Counted from the first letter of the stretch, positions 17,172 through 24,671 are shown. The stretch is 64,000 nucleotides of DNA from Duganella sp. sic0402 (GCF_019219065.1 NZ_JAHUWK010000008.1:186001-250000); one strand, 5' to 3'. Notes: generated from the letters alone by a model not told the origin. A program made the numbers and translations.

Positions 17172-18097
17172 CTCGTGTAATTAACCTCGATGGTCGAATG
17201 CACGATCTCTTCGTGTATCGACAGCTGATCGCGCAGCAGCGCCGGCGTTAGTGCGCGGTCGCTGCTGACCACGCTGACCGCGCACGAGTAGACCTGCTGG
17301 CCAACGCGCCATACGTGCAGGTCGGTGATTTTGGCGCCAGGATTGCCGTCTTCGACCACTTCGCGGATTTCAGCGACGACGGGCGCGTCCATTTCGCGGT
17401 CCAGCAGCACGCGGCCGGTTTCAGCGATCAGGTTCTTGGCCCACACGGCCACCAACACCGCGCCGACAATGCCCATCACCGGGTCCAGCCACGACCAGCC
17501 CCATAGCCAGCCGCCAGCCAGCGCGGCAATCGCCAGCACCGAGGTAGCGGCGTCAGCAATGACGTGGACGTAGGCGGCTTTCAGGTTCAGATCGTGGTGA
17601 TGATGGTGGTCGCCATGCCCGTGATGGTGCTCATGTCCATGACTGTGGCCATGATGATGATGCGCGTCGCCAAGAATGAAGGCGCAGGCGATATTCACCA
17701 CCAAGCCGATCACCGCAATGATGATGGCGTCCCGATAATGGATGGGCTGAGGCGAGAACAAGCGCTCAAAGGAGCTGAACGCCATCAGCGCGGCGATGCC
17801 GAGCAGCGATACGGCGCTGGTGTAGCCCGCCAGGATTTCAATCTTCCAGGTGCCGAAGGTAAAGCGCGGATCGCGCGCGTATTTGCGCGCTGCCGAGTAG
17901 GCGAACGCGCTCAGGCCAATCGCCAGCGCGTGCGAACTCATATGCCAGCCATCGGCCAGCAGCGCCATCGAGTTGAACCACCAGCCGGCGCTGATCTCCA
18001 CCAGCATCATGACGGCGGTAATCCACATCACCAGCCGGGTGCCGCGCTCGGCGGCCTGCTTGCCTTGGTCAAAGACGTGATCGTGTGCGAGGTTCAT
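17168..18097 (-). CDS. dmeF: CDF cation efflux protein, DmeF-like
   Basis: 309 residues with six predicted membrane helices. Cation-binding residues sit in TM2 (D49 and H52 in ADGWHMSSH) and TM5 (H178 and D182 in HVIADAAT). A very histidine-rich cytoplasmic loop spans residues about 144-169, more than fifteen histidines, as in DmeF and ZitB-like exporters. The C-terminal domain (ITDLHVWRVGQQVYSCAVSVV) is the CDF dimer domain. It lies 8 bases after an RcnR-type repressor gene, the dmeR-dmeF arrangement, so cobalt/nickel or iron export is the best guess; zinc cannot be excluded. Confidence 0.9.
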   Translation of the reverse strand: MNLAHDHVFDQGKQAAERGTRLVMWITAVMMLVEISAGWWFNSMALLADGWHMSSHALAIGLSAFAYSAARKYARDPRFTFGTWKIEILAGYTSAVSLLGIAALMAFSSFERLFSPQPIHYRDAIIIAVIGLVVNIACAFILGDAHHHHGHSHGHEHHHGHGDHHHHHDLNLKAAYVHVIADAATSVLAIAALAGGWLWGWSWLDPVMGIVGAVLVAVWAKNLIAETGRVLLDREMDAPVVAEIREVVEDGNPGAKITDLHVWRVGQQVYSCAVSVVSSDRALTPALLRDQLSIHEEIVHSTIEVNYTS

Positions 18098-18105
18098 TGC
18101 AGTCC

Positions 18106-18378
18106 TTATTTCAGATAGGTGCGCACCACGGCCAGCAGTTCCTCGACCGCGTCCTCACGCTCGGCTGCGCTGACGTCCGGATGGGCAACGTGTTCCTTGA
18201 TGTGATCTTCGATCAGCTCGGCCATCAGGCCGTTGGTGGCGCCACGGGCGGCGGCGACCAGTTGCAGAATCTCGGTGCAGCCGCTCTCCCCTTCCAGCGC
18301 GCGTTCGATGGCCTCTACCTGGCCGCGTATGCGGCGCACCCGCGCCAGCAACTTGGTTTTGTCGCGTGTGGTGTGCAC
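18106..18378 (-). CDS. RcnR/FrmR family metal-sensing repressor (DmeR-like)
   Basis: 90 residues, an all-helical DUF156 repressor. Aligned by eye to E. coli RcnR (metal ligands H3, C35, H60, H64), this protein has H2, C34, H59 and H63, the same set shifted by one. That favours nickel/cobalt sensing over formaldehyde (FrmR) or copper (CsoR). First gene of the operon with the CDF exporter 8 bases downstream. GAGGAGGACG precedes the ATG. A G6 tract flanked by TATACTAT repeats lies just upstream and is the likely operator. Confidence 0.92.
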   Translation of the reverse strand: MHTTRDKTKLLARVRRIRGQVEAIERALEGESGCTEILQLVAAARGATNGLMAELIEDHIKEHVAHPDVSAAEREDAVEELLAVVRTYLK

Positions 18379-18396
18379 GGCGTCCTCCTCAATAAA

Positions 18397-18419
18397 TATA
18401 CTATAGGGGGGTATACTAT
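18397..18419. promoter_or_regulatory. Candidate RcnR/DmeR operator
   Basis: TATACTATA, then a run of six G (18406-18411), then TATACTAT. RcnR-type repressors recognise a G/C tract flanked by A/T arms, and this copy sits 19-41 bases upstream of the repressor ATG, where it overlaps likely promoter elements. The arms are direct repeats of TATACTAT as well as being locally palindromic. Metal-responsive autoregulation is inferred. Confidence 0.75.
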
Positions 18420-18433
18420 CATCAGCACAGGCG

Positions 18434-18464
18434 AAAAAAAACGGCGACCCTAGGCCGCCGTTTT
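18434..18464 (-). terminator. Intrinsic terminator downstream of erpA
   Basis: Stem AAAACGGCG / CGCCGTTTT with loop ACCCTAGGC. On the minus strand the stem is followed by a run of eight T, 16 bases after the erpA stop. It also shields erpA from the divergent metal-efflux operon. Confidence 0.9.
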
Positions 18465-18480
18465 CCGGGGAAATCCGAAC

Positions 18481-18831
18481 TTATACCGAGAACGACGAAC
18501 CGCAGCCGCAGGTCGAGGTTGCGCTTGGGTTCTTAATAACGAACTGCGCACCTTCCAGGTCATCCTTGTAGTCAATCTCAGCGCCGACCAGGTACTGATA
18601 GCTCATCGAATCGATCAGCAGCTGGACGCCGTTCTTGACCATGGTGGTGTCGTCGTCATTGACGATTTCATCGAAGGTGAAGCCGTACTGGAAGCCGGAG
18701 CAGCCGCCACCCTGCACGAATACGCGCAGTTTCAGGTCGGGATTGCCTTCTTCTTCGATCAGTTGGGCCACTTTTTCAGCAGCGCTATCGGTGAAGATGA
18801 TAGGCGCTGGCATTTCAGCAACAGCATTCAT
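18481..18831 (-). CDS. erpA: Iron-sulfur cluster insertion protein ErpA
   Basis: 116 residues, an A-type Fe-S carrier. The three cluster-ligand cysteines are C44 (GGGCSGFQYGF), C108 and C110 (STCGCGSSFSV). It hands [4Fe-4S] clusters to target enzymes. Downstream of argC on the minus strand with 112 bases between, and it probably has its own promoter (see 18866). A good ribosome site (AGGAG) precedes the ATG. The strong terminator follows. Confidence 0.96.
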   Translation of the reverse strand: MNAVAEMPAPIIFTDSAAEKVAQLIEEEGNPDLKLRVFVQGGGCSGFQYGFTFDEIVNDDDTTMVKNGVQLLIDSMSYQYLVGAEIDYKDDLEGAQFVIKNPSATSTCGCGSSFSV

Positions 18832-18865
18832 TTTTTACTCCTACGAGAAAAACACATTGGAAGCC

Positions 18866-18871
18866 ATTATA
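18866..18871 (-). promoter_or_regulatory. Putative -10 box for erpA
   Basis: A perfect TATAAT on the minus strand 35-40 bases before the erpA ATG gives a leader of roughly 28 bases. No convincing -35 lies 16-18 bases upstream, so an activator may be needed or this may be a chance match. Confidence 0.4.
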
Positions 18872-18943
18872 GACCTTGGACAGTTTTCCTGCTCCGCCCA
18901 GCTTCAAATTTGATGATAAACCACACAAAATCAAGGCGCTAGA

Positions 18944-19981
18944 TCAAGGCAGCAGCGCAATTTGCGTCAAACCGGTGGTTTCTTCCAGGCCAAACATCAG
19001 GTTCATGCACTGTACCGCCTGGCCGGATGCGCCCTTGACCAGATTGTCCTGCACCACCAGCACGATCACGGTGTTGCCGTTGTCCGGACGGTGCAGCGCC
19101 AGGCGCAGCATGTTGGAACCACGGGTCGAGCGGGTTTCAGGATGCGAGCCGAACGGCATCACATCGACAAAAGCGCTGTCTTTGTATTGCTCTTCGAACA
19201 ATTTTTGCAGTTCTTCGTTGCTGATGTCCTTGGTCAGGCGCGCGTACAGCGTCGAGTGCATGCCGCGTATCATCGGTACCAGGTGCGGGGTGAAGATCAG
19301 GTTGACCTTGTCCGAGGTGAAACGCTGCAGCTGGGCCGAAGTTTCCGGCGTGTGGCGGTGGCCAGCCACGCCATAGGCCTTGAAGTTGTCCGACGCCTCC
19401 GAGAACAGGGTGCCGATTTCCGCCTTGCGGCCAGCGCCCGACACGCCCGACTTGCAGTCGGCGATCAGCGAGCCAGCGTCGATCACGCCGGCCTTCAGCA
19501 GCGGGTAGTAGCCCAGCTGCATGGTGGTTGGGTAGCAGCCTGGGTTGGCGACCAGATTGGCCTGCTTGATGTCTTCACGGTTCAGCTCGGCCAGGCCGTA
19601 GGCTGCCTGTTCCAGCAGGTCCGGGCAGGTGTGCTCGATCTTGTACCATTTTTCGAAGACAGCTTTTTCCTTGATGCGGAAGTCGGCCGCCAGGTCGATG
19701 ACCTTGACGCCGGCTTTCAGCAACTCAGGCGCTTGCGCCATGGCGACGCCGTGCGGGGTGGCGAAGAACACCACGTCGCACTTGCTCAGGTCGGCGTTTT
19801 CCGGCGACGAGAATTTGATGTTCACGCGGCCGCGCAGCGAAGGGAACATATCAGCGACTGGCAAGCCGTCCTCTTTGCGCGAGGTGATTGCCGTCAGTTC
19901 CACATCCGGGTGGACTGCCAACAAACGCAGCAGTTCTACTCCGGTATAACCGGTGCCGCCGACGATGCCAACTTTGATCAT
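18944..19981 (-). CDS. argC: N-acetyl-gamma-glutamyl-phosphate reductase
   Basis: 345 residues. NADPH-binding GGTGYTGVELLRLL at residues 8-21; catalytic C149 in VANPGCYPTTMQLG. Third step of arginine biosynthesis. It lies 149 bases downstream of rpsI, separated by a terminator, and upstream of erpA. No other arg gene is in the window, as is usual in Burkholderiales where argC sits with the rplM-rpsI block. The C-terminal VQDNLVKGASGQAVQCMNLM is typical. Confidence 0.97.
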   Translation of the reverse strand: MIKVGIVGGTGYTGVELLRLLAVHPDVELTAITSRKEDGLPVADMFPSLRGRVNIKFSSPENADLSKCDVVFFATPHGVAMAQAPELLKAGVKVIDLAADFRIKEKAVFEKWYKIEHTCPDLLEQAAYGLAELNREDIKQANLVANPGCYPTTMQLGYYPLLKAGVIDAGSLIADCKSGVSGAGRKAEIGTLFSEASDNFKAYGVAGHRHTPETSAQLQRFTSDKVNLIFTPHLVPMIRGMHSTLYARLTKDISNEELQKLFEEQYKDSAFVDVMPFGSHPETRSTRGSNMLRLALHRPDNGNTVIVLVVQDNLVKGASGQAVQCMNLMFGLEETTGLTQIALLP

Positions 19982-20056
19982 TGTTCTTCCTTGAAATAAG
20001 AGTGAGGAGCCATTTTATCAGGCAACGACTACAGGCGCATGACCGTAGTCAGATGG

Positions 20057-20092
20057 AAAAAAAGCCGCCCGACACAAGGCCGGCGGCTTTTT
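20057..20092 (-). terminator. Intrinsic terminator after rpsI
   Basis: Stem AAAAAGCCGCC / GGCGGCTTTTT with an 11-base loop region; on the minus strand a run of T follows the stem. It lies 39 bases after the rpsI stop and separates the ribosomal protein operon from argC. Confidence 0.85.
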
Positions 20093-20130
20093 CGGTGACG
20101 CGCCGCAAGCAGCGCGCCAGAGCGTAAAAA

Positions 20131-20523
20131 TTAACGCTTCGAGAATTGTTTTGCGCGACGTGCTTTGCGCAGACCAACTTTTTTACGTTCAACTTCACGT
20201 GCATCGCGGGTTACGAAGCCAGCGCGTGCCAGGTCACCTTTCAGGCCCGAATCGTAGTCGATCAGAGCGCGGGTGATGCCGTGACGAACTGCACCTGCCT
20301 GGCCGGACTCGCCGCCGCCGTGTACGTTGACTTTGATGTCGAAACGTTCAACGTTGCCGGTCAGTTCCAGAGGCTGGCGGATCACCATCAGGCCGGTTTC
20401 GCGCGAGAAGTATTCCGACGCTGGTTTGCCGTTAACGATGATTTGGCCAGTGCCAACTTTGATGAACACACGAGCTACTGCACTCTTGCGACGGCCGGTG
20501 CCGTAATTGTAGTTACCGATCAT
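20131..20523 (-). CDS. rpsI: Ribosomal protein S9 (uS9)
   Basis: 130 residues. Starts MIGNYNYGTGRRKSAVARVF and ends with the basic tail KVGLRKARRAKQFSKR whose last residues reach the P-site tRNA in the ribosome. Length is standard. Second gene of rplM-rpsI, 9 bases after rplM. Confidence 0.98.
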   Translation of the reverse strand: MIGNYNYGTGRRKSAVARVFIKVGTGQIIVNGKPASEYFSRETGLMVIRQPLELTGNVERFDIKVNVHGGGESGQAGAVRHGITRALIDYDSGLKGDLARAGFVTRDAREVERKKVGLRKARRAKQFSKR

Positions 20524-20532
20524 GTCAGTTCC

Positions 20533-20961
20533 TTAGATTTCGAGTGCTTTAGGTTGCTGAGCAGCGTGCGGGTGCGAACCTTCAGCGTACACTTTCAGCT
20601 TCTTGATCATTGCGTAGCCCAGTGGGCCTTTTGGCAGCATGCCCTTGACGGCTTTTTCCAGAGCGCGACCTGGGAAACGCTGTTGCATTTTCAGGAAGTT
20701 GGTCTCGTAGATGCCACCTGGGTAGCCCGAGTGACGGTAGTAGGTCTTCTCGGTTGCTTTGGTGCCGGTCACGCGCAGTTTGCCTGCGTTGATGATGACG
20801 ATGAAATCGCCGGTATCGACGTGAGGGGTGAACTCAGGTTTGTGTTTGCCGCGCAGTCGGAGTGCCACTTCGCTGGCAACACGTCCGAGGACTTTGTCCG
20901 TCGCGTCAATCACGAACCAGTCGCGCTGGACTTCATGTCCTTTAGCGGAAAAAGTTTTCAT
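20533..20961 (-). CDS. rplM: Ribosomal protein L13 (uL13)
   Basis: 142 residues, standard length. Recognised from MKTFSAKGHEVQRDWFVIDA, GDFIVIINAGKLRVTGTK and VKGMLPKGPLGYAMIKKL. Assembles early on 23S rRNA. First gene of the operon with rpsI. A promoter is visible at 21068-21097 and the leader of about 100 bases contains two small inverted repeats. Confidence 0.98.
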   Translation of the reverse strand: MKTFSAKGHEVQRDWFVIDATDKVLGRVASEVALRLRGKHKPEFTPHVDTGDFIVIINAGKLRVTGTKATEKTYYRHSGYPGGIYETNFLKMQQRFPGRALEKAVKGMLPKGPLGYAMIKKLKVYAEGSHPHAAQQPKALEI

Positions 20962-20969
20962 GTGATGAC

Positions 20970-21020
20970 TTTCTTAATAAGAAATTACCGCTCAAATGGT
21001 GGTTCCGCTAAAGCTACAGC
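20970..21020 (-). promoter_or_regulatory. rplM leader with two inverted repeats
   Basis: Read on the minus strand, the leader has a hairpin TCCGCT-TAGCTTTA-type loop-AGCGGA (around 21006-21025) and, ending 9 bases before the ATG, the 15-base perfect palindrome TTTCTTATTAAGAAA (20970-20984) that overlaps the weak ribosome site. Ribosomal protein operons often carry autoregulatory leaders, but I do not recognise this one as a catalogued motif. Confidence 0.35.
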
Positions 21021-21067
21021 GGACTCGGCCTTTTTATTTACTTTCCTGAGCGAATGGAAAGCCGACA

Positions 21068-21097
21068 ATCATAACCGCTTCAAGGCACTCACGTCAA
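21068..21097 (-). promoter_or_regulatory. Sigma-70 promoter for rplM-rpsI
   Basis: On the minus strand: -35 TTGACG (21097-21092), 18-base spacer, -10 TATGAT (21073-21068). Predicted start near 21061, giving a leader of about 100 bases before rplM. It lies inside the gap with the divergent OsmC gene. Confidence 0.65.
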
Positions 21098-21182
21098 GCC
21101 CGATATGGCTTGCAAGCCGCGCAAACACAGGGTTTGCGCGCTCCATTACAATATGGACAAAGTTTTTAACCCGGAGAATGCA

Positions 21183-21608
21183 ATGGAATGCAAAGTTAGC
21201 TGGAATGGCCCATCGGGCATGAGTTTCCTGGCCCAGACCGGCTCCGGCCACCTGGTCAGCATGGATGGCGCACCGGAAGGCGGCGGCCACAACCTGGCAC
21301 CGCGTCCGATGGAAATGGTGCTGCTGGGCACCGGCGGCTGCACCGCGTACGACGTGGTGCTGATCCTGAAAAAAGGCCGCGCCGACATCCGTGGCTGCGA
21401 ATGCGTGCTGAAAGCCGAACGCGCCGACACCGAACCTAAAGTTTTCACCAAGATCAACTTCCACTTTGTCGTTACCGGCAAGGGCCTGAAGCCGGAGCAG
21501 GTCGAGCGCGCCATCACCCTGTCGCACGACAAATACTGCTCCGCATCGATCATGCTGGGCAAAACCGCCGACATCACCCATTCGTTCGAGATCATCGAAG
21601 AGGCTTAA
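21183..21608 (+). CDS. OsmC family protein (YhfA-like)
   Basis: 141 residues from ATG 21183, with GGAGAA upstream; the in-frame extension back to 21105 lies over the rplM promoter region and is rejected. OsmC/Ohr fold: redox-active cysteines are expected in GTGGCTAYDV (about residue 54) and SHDKYCSAS (about residue 119). This YhfA-like branch lacks proven peroxidase activity; a thiol-dependent peroxide role is possible but not shown. Four bases before the next gene, so probably in an operon with it. Confidence 0.9.
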   Translation: MECKVSWNGPSGMSFLAQTGSGHLVSMDGAPEGGGHNLAPRPMEMVLLGTGGCTAYDVVLILKKGRADIRGCECVLKAERADTEPKVFTKINFHFVVTGKGLKPEQVERAITLSHDKYCSASIMLGKTADITHSFEIIEEA

Positions 21609-21611
21609 GCC

Positions 21612-21908
21612 ATGAAGCTCACTTACCTGCCGCTGCTGGCCGCCCTGTGCGTTCCGGCATGCTACGCCAGCACCGAAACCACCAGCGTCAAGATCGACGA
21701 CACGCAAAGCGTCGGCAAGATTCAAGGCAGCAGCGGCGTGATCACAGTGAACGGTGACAAGGTCGAGTTGCTGAATCGCGTAGTCTACGTCAACGGCGTA
21801 TCGTACGGTCCGGTGCCCAAGGTGGCCGACATCAAATACGTGGTCACGAAAAAAGACAAGACGTTGTACGTAGACGGCAAGCCGCGTCAGGCGGCAAGCA
21901 AACCATGA
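21612..21908 (+). CDS. Small secreted protein of unknown function
   Basis: 98 residues, not recognised. A signal peptide (MKLTYLPLLAALCVPACYAS) is likely, with a cysteine near the cleavage site (ALCVPACYAS) that does not fit a standard lipobox well. The mature part alternates short beta strands (GVITVNGDKVELLNRVVYVN, then KYVVTKKDKTLYVDGK). It starts 4 bases after the OsmC stop, so translation is probably coupled. The strand-rich layout recalls the DUF3060-like protein at the window start, but there is no clear shared motif. Confidence 0.7.
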   Translation: MKLTYLPLLAALCVPACYASTETTSVKIDDTQSVGKIQGSSGVITVNGDKVELLNRVVYVNGVSYGPVPKVADIKYVVTKKDKTLYVDGKPRQAASKP

Positions 21909-21925
21909 TGCGCGCGCCCTGCTTG

Positions 21926-23299
21926 CTAGTGCGGCTGGATGCTGGTGCCGGCCGGGGTGTCGCGCACTGTGTAGCCGGCGTCTTCGATGGATAGCCGCAG
22001 CGTGTCGGCGTCGGCCCAGCGTTTTTCCTGACGCGCGAGGTCGCGTGCGGTCACCATTGCTTGCACTTCGCCCGGCACGGCTGGCAGCGCTGGCGTCCAC
22101 GCGGCCAGTCCTAATCCCAGTACCTCATCCAGCCAGCGCAGCGTGGCTTTTTGTGCTGCCTCCGACACGTCGGATTTCAATAGCTCCCACATCAACGCCA
22201 GTGCACGGGGCGTGTTGAGGTCCTGATTCAGCTCTGCTTGCAGGGCTTGCTGGTAATGGGCGTCTGGCTGGCCGCCTTCTGGCAGGCGGTGGTAAGCCAG
22301 GCGCAGGCGGTTCAGTGCGGTCTGCGCGGCGTCCAGCGCCGCCCAGGAGAAGGTCAGCGGCGAGCGATAATGGGCTGATAGCACCAGATAGCGGTAGGCC
22401 AGCGGATCGACGCCGCGCTCACTCAGGGTTGCCAGCCGCAGAAATTCTCCGGCCGACTTCGACATCTTGTCGCCACCATCCACTTTCAAAAATGCACCGT
22501 GCAGCCAGTAGCGTGCTGGCGGATGCGCGTGGCAGGCTTCGTGCTGCGCGATTTCGTTGGTGTGGTGCACCGGGATATGATCCTCGCCACCGATATGGAT
22601 ATCGAACAGCGCGCCCAGGTAGCGGGTCGACATCGCCGAGCATTCGATATGCCAGCCGGGGAAGCCGCGTCCCCATGGACTGTCCCACTCCATCTGGCGT
22701 TGCGCATCGCCGCTGAATTTCCACAGCGCGAAGTCAGTGGGCGAACGCTTGTCGCGCAGCTCGACGCGGTGGCCGGATTGCAAGCCCTCAATCTTCAATC
22801 GCGCCAGATGGCCGTAGCGTTCCAGCTTTTGCGTGTCGAAGTAAATACCATCCTCGGTGCGATAGCTAAAGCCCTTGCGTTCGATGCCGGCGATGAAATC
22901 GATCTGCTCCTGGATATGCTCGGTCGCGTGCGCCCACACCGCCGGCGCCAGGATGTTCAGGTCGGCGATATCCTGCTGAAAGGCGCGGGTATAGAAGGCG
23001 GCGATATCCCAGGCGGATTTGCTGGTGCGGCGGCTGCCCTTCTCCATCTTGTCCTCACCGGTATCGGCGTCCGAGGTCAGATGACCGACGTCGGTTACGC
23101 AGATCACATGCCGCACCGCATAGCCGTTCAGCGCCAGCACACGGCGCAGCACATCGCCAAACAGATACGTGCGCAGATTGCCGATGTGGGCATAATCGTA
23201 GACTGTCGGGCCGCAGGCATACAGGCCCGCTGCACCAGATTGCAAGGCAACGAAGGGACGCAACGCCCGTTCGTAGGTGTCATACAGCATCAGCTCCAT
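21926..23299 (-). CDS. cysS: Cysteinyl-tRNA synthetase, divergent subtype
   Basis: 457 residues from ATG 23299 (TGGAG lies 5 bases upstream; a second ATG at 23290 is too close to that site). Class I fold with YACGPTVYDYAHIGNLRTY (the HIGH motif reads HIGN), zinc-ligand candidates in HIECSAM and the HTNEIAQHEA stretch, and KMSKSAGEF. The TDVGHLTSDADTGEDKME segment is the form found in Firmicutes, CPR and some plastid-like enzymes and not the usual proteobacterial CGMTVYDYCHLGHAR form. It may be a second or replacing copy gained by transfer. Convergent with the small secreted protein; its leader carries a terminator-like hairpin. Confidence 0.95.
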   Translation of the reverse strand: MELMLYDTYERALRPFVALQSGAAGLYACGPTVYDYAHIGNLRTYLFGDVLRRVLALNGYAVRHVICVTDVGHLTSDADTGEDKMEKGSRRTSKSAWDIAAFYTRAFQQDIADLNILAPAVWAHATEHIQEQIDFIAGIERKGFSYRTEDGIYFDTQKLERYGHLARLKIEGLQSGHRVELRDKRSPTDFALWKFSGDAQRQMEWDSPWGRGFPGWHIECSAMSTRYLGALFDIHIGGEDHIPVHHTNEIAQHEACHAHPPARYWLHGAFLKVDGGDKMSKSAGEFLRLATLSERGVDPLAYRYLVLSAHYRSPLTFSWAALDAAQTALNRLRLAYHRLPEGGQPDAHYQQALQAELNQDLNTPRALALMWELLKSDVSEAAQKATLRWLDEVLGLGLAAWTPALPAVPGEVQAMVTARDLARQEKRWADADTLRLSIEDAGYTVRDTPAGTSIQPH

Positions 23300-23309
23300 G
23301 GTGGCTCCA

Positions 23310-23350
23310 GAAAAGACAAAGGCCACAGGGAGCTGAACTCACTGTGGCCT
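23310..23350 (-). promoter_or_regulatory. Terminator-like hairpin in the cysS leader
   Basis: On the minus strand AGGCCACAG / CTGTGGCCT form a 9-bp stem around a 13-base loop that can itself pair GAG with CTC. The stem is followed by TTTGTCTTTT and then directly by the cysS ribosome site. No promoter fits between the hairpin and the ATG, so transcription of cysS must pass through it, which points to attenuation or readthrough control. Confidence 0.6.
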
Positions 23351-23456
23351 ATAGAAAACTGTAGATATAAAAAGAAAACGCAATCAGCAGGCTTCTATGG
23401 CCCGCGGGAACATGCACCTTGTTGATTTGGTTTCTTGAACATGGAATGATACTAAC

Positions 23457-24008
23457 ATGAATTTTGCGATTGAAACCACCGCCAGCAGCTACGTCCCCAA
23501 CGCATTCCCGAGAGCGCTGTCGGCTCAGGCTGGCCGCGTGGCGCAACTGATACCGGATTACCACTATCGCTTATGGGCCTACCAGATCAAGCTCGGTGAC
23601 GAGCAGCTGGCCATCCCGGTGCGCCTGTACTTTCCCGGCGAACTGCTACAGACGCCGCTGGATGACGATATCGCCCAGACCATGCTGCTATGCCTGGGCA
23701 GCCGCCATCACGACGGCCATTTGCGGCAGGCATGCGTCGCGCAACTTTTGCAGCGTAAGGAAGCATGGCTGGCGCCGTTCGTCATACAGCTACTGGGCGA
23801 GTACGTCGTGGAAATCGCCGAGGTCATCCGCGCAGGGCTACAGCAGGTGGACCTGGCGCCGTATCGGCAATTCATGGCCGACAATCCGCGCTATATTCAC
23901 ACAGTGGAAAGCAGGATCATCAGCTATTGGTCCTGCTACTACCGCCACGCCTATCCGCACCGCGCCGACTACCCGGCCAGCATTGCACTGACCTATCTTC
24001 AGATGTAG
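23457..24008 (+). CDS. Protein of unknown function, helical
   Basis: 183 residues, not recognised. No signal peptide and no membrane segment. Predicted mostly helical with a conserved-looking centre (LQRKEAWLAPFVIQLLGEYV, then VEIAEVIRAGL) and an aromatic-rich end (RIISYWSCYYRHAYPHRADY). Base composition and codon use look like the neighbours, so it is probably a real gene, perhaps restricted to this family. Divergent from cysS (157 bases) and convergent with coq7, whose end it overlaps by 10 bases. Confidence 0.7.
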   Translation: MNFAIETTASSYVPNAFPRALSAQAGRVAQLIPDYHYRLWAYQIKLGDEQLAIPVRLYFPGELLQTPLDDDIAQTMLLCLGSRHHDGHLRQACVAQLLQRKEAWLAPFVIQLLGEYVVEIAEVIRAGLQQVDLAPYRQFMADNPRYIHTVESRIISYWSCYYRHAYPHRADYPASIALTYLQM

Positions 24009-24640
24009 TACGCGGTGCTGGTCATGACTTTGCCCATGGCCGACATTACCGCCTGCACCGGCGCCGGCATTGCGGCCGCGCCGAGGCGCTGGGCGGCGGC
24101 GCCGTGTTCGATTTCATCGATGCGCATCTGGTCGACGATGGCGCGCGACTTGGCGTCCTGCGGCGGCAATTTATCCAGATGGCTTTCCAGGTGCGCTTCC
24201 ACCTGGCGCTCAGTTTCCACTACGAATCCGAGGCTGCGCGCGTCGCCCAGCACCGCCGCCACCGTGCCCAGCGCGTACGAGCCGGCGTAGAACAGCGGAT
24301 TCAGCACGCTGATATGCGAACCCAGCTCCTCCAGGCGCTGCGCGGTCCACGCCAGGTGGTCCTCTTCCTCGCGGCTGGAATGCTCGAACTGTTCGCGGAT
24401 CGCCTGCGTGCGGGCGAAGCGGGCCTGCGAGTTGTACAGCGCCTGCGCGCACACTTCACCGACATGGTTGACGCGCATCAGGCCGGCCGCATGGCGGCGT
24501 TCGGCTTCGCTCATCTCGGCGTCGTCCGCACGCGCGCCCGGATTTGGCCGCGAAGCCGAGGAAATGCCGGAAATGACGCGCAACGCCTTGTCGGCGCCGG
24601 CAATGAATCGGTCCAGCGGAGTGTGGTGATAAGCAGCCAT
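23999..24640 (-). CDS. coq7: Ubiquinone biosynthesis monooxygenase Coq7
   Basis: 213 residues from ATG 24640; a TTG at 24646 would add two residues and is less likely. Di-iron carboxylate hydroxylase: ligand motifs are EEEDHLAW at about 91-98 and the second set in DQMRIDEIEHG. GLMRVNHVGEVCAQALYN is the usual N-terminal signature. It hydroxylates 2-polyprenyl-3-methyl-6-methoxy-1,4-benzoquinol in ubiquinone synthesis. The N-terminal 50 residues (SSASRPNPGARADDAEMSE) are low complexity as in other betaproteobacteria. Confidence 0.96.
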   Translation of the reverse strand: MAAYHHTPLDRFIAGADKALRVISGISSASRPNPGARADDAEMSEAERRHAAGLMRVNHVGEVCAQALYNSQARFARTQAIREQFEHSSREEEDHLAWTAQRLEELGSHISVLNPLFYAGSYALGTVAAVLGDARSLGFVVETERQVEAHLESHLDKLPPQDAKSRAIVDQMRIDEIEHGAAAQRLGAAAMPAPVQAVMSAMGKVMTSTAYYI

Positions 24641-24671
24641 AAGCAAACTCGTGTTTCAGATGGAAAATCCC

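Noticed and set aside
17583..17680. Simple repeat (ATG/GTG-rich) inside the CDF gene as a microsatellite
   Set aside because: It is the histidine-rich loop of the exporter; length varies naturally in the family and the frame is intact.
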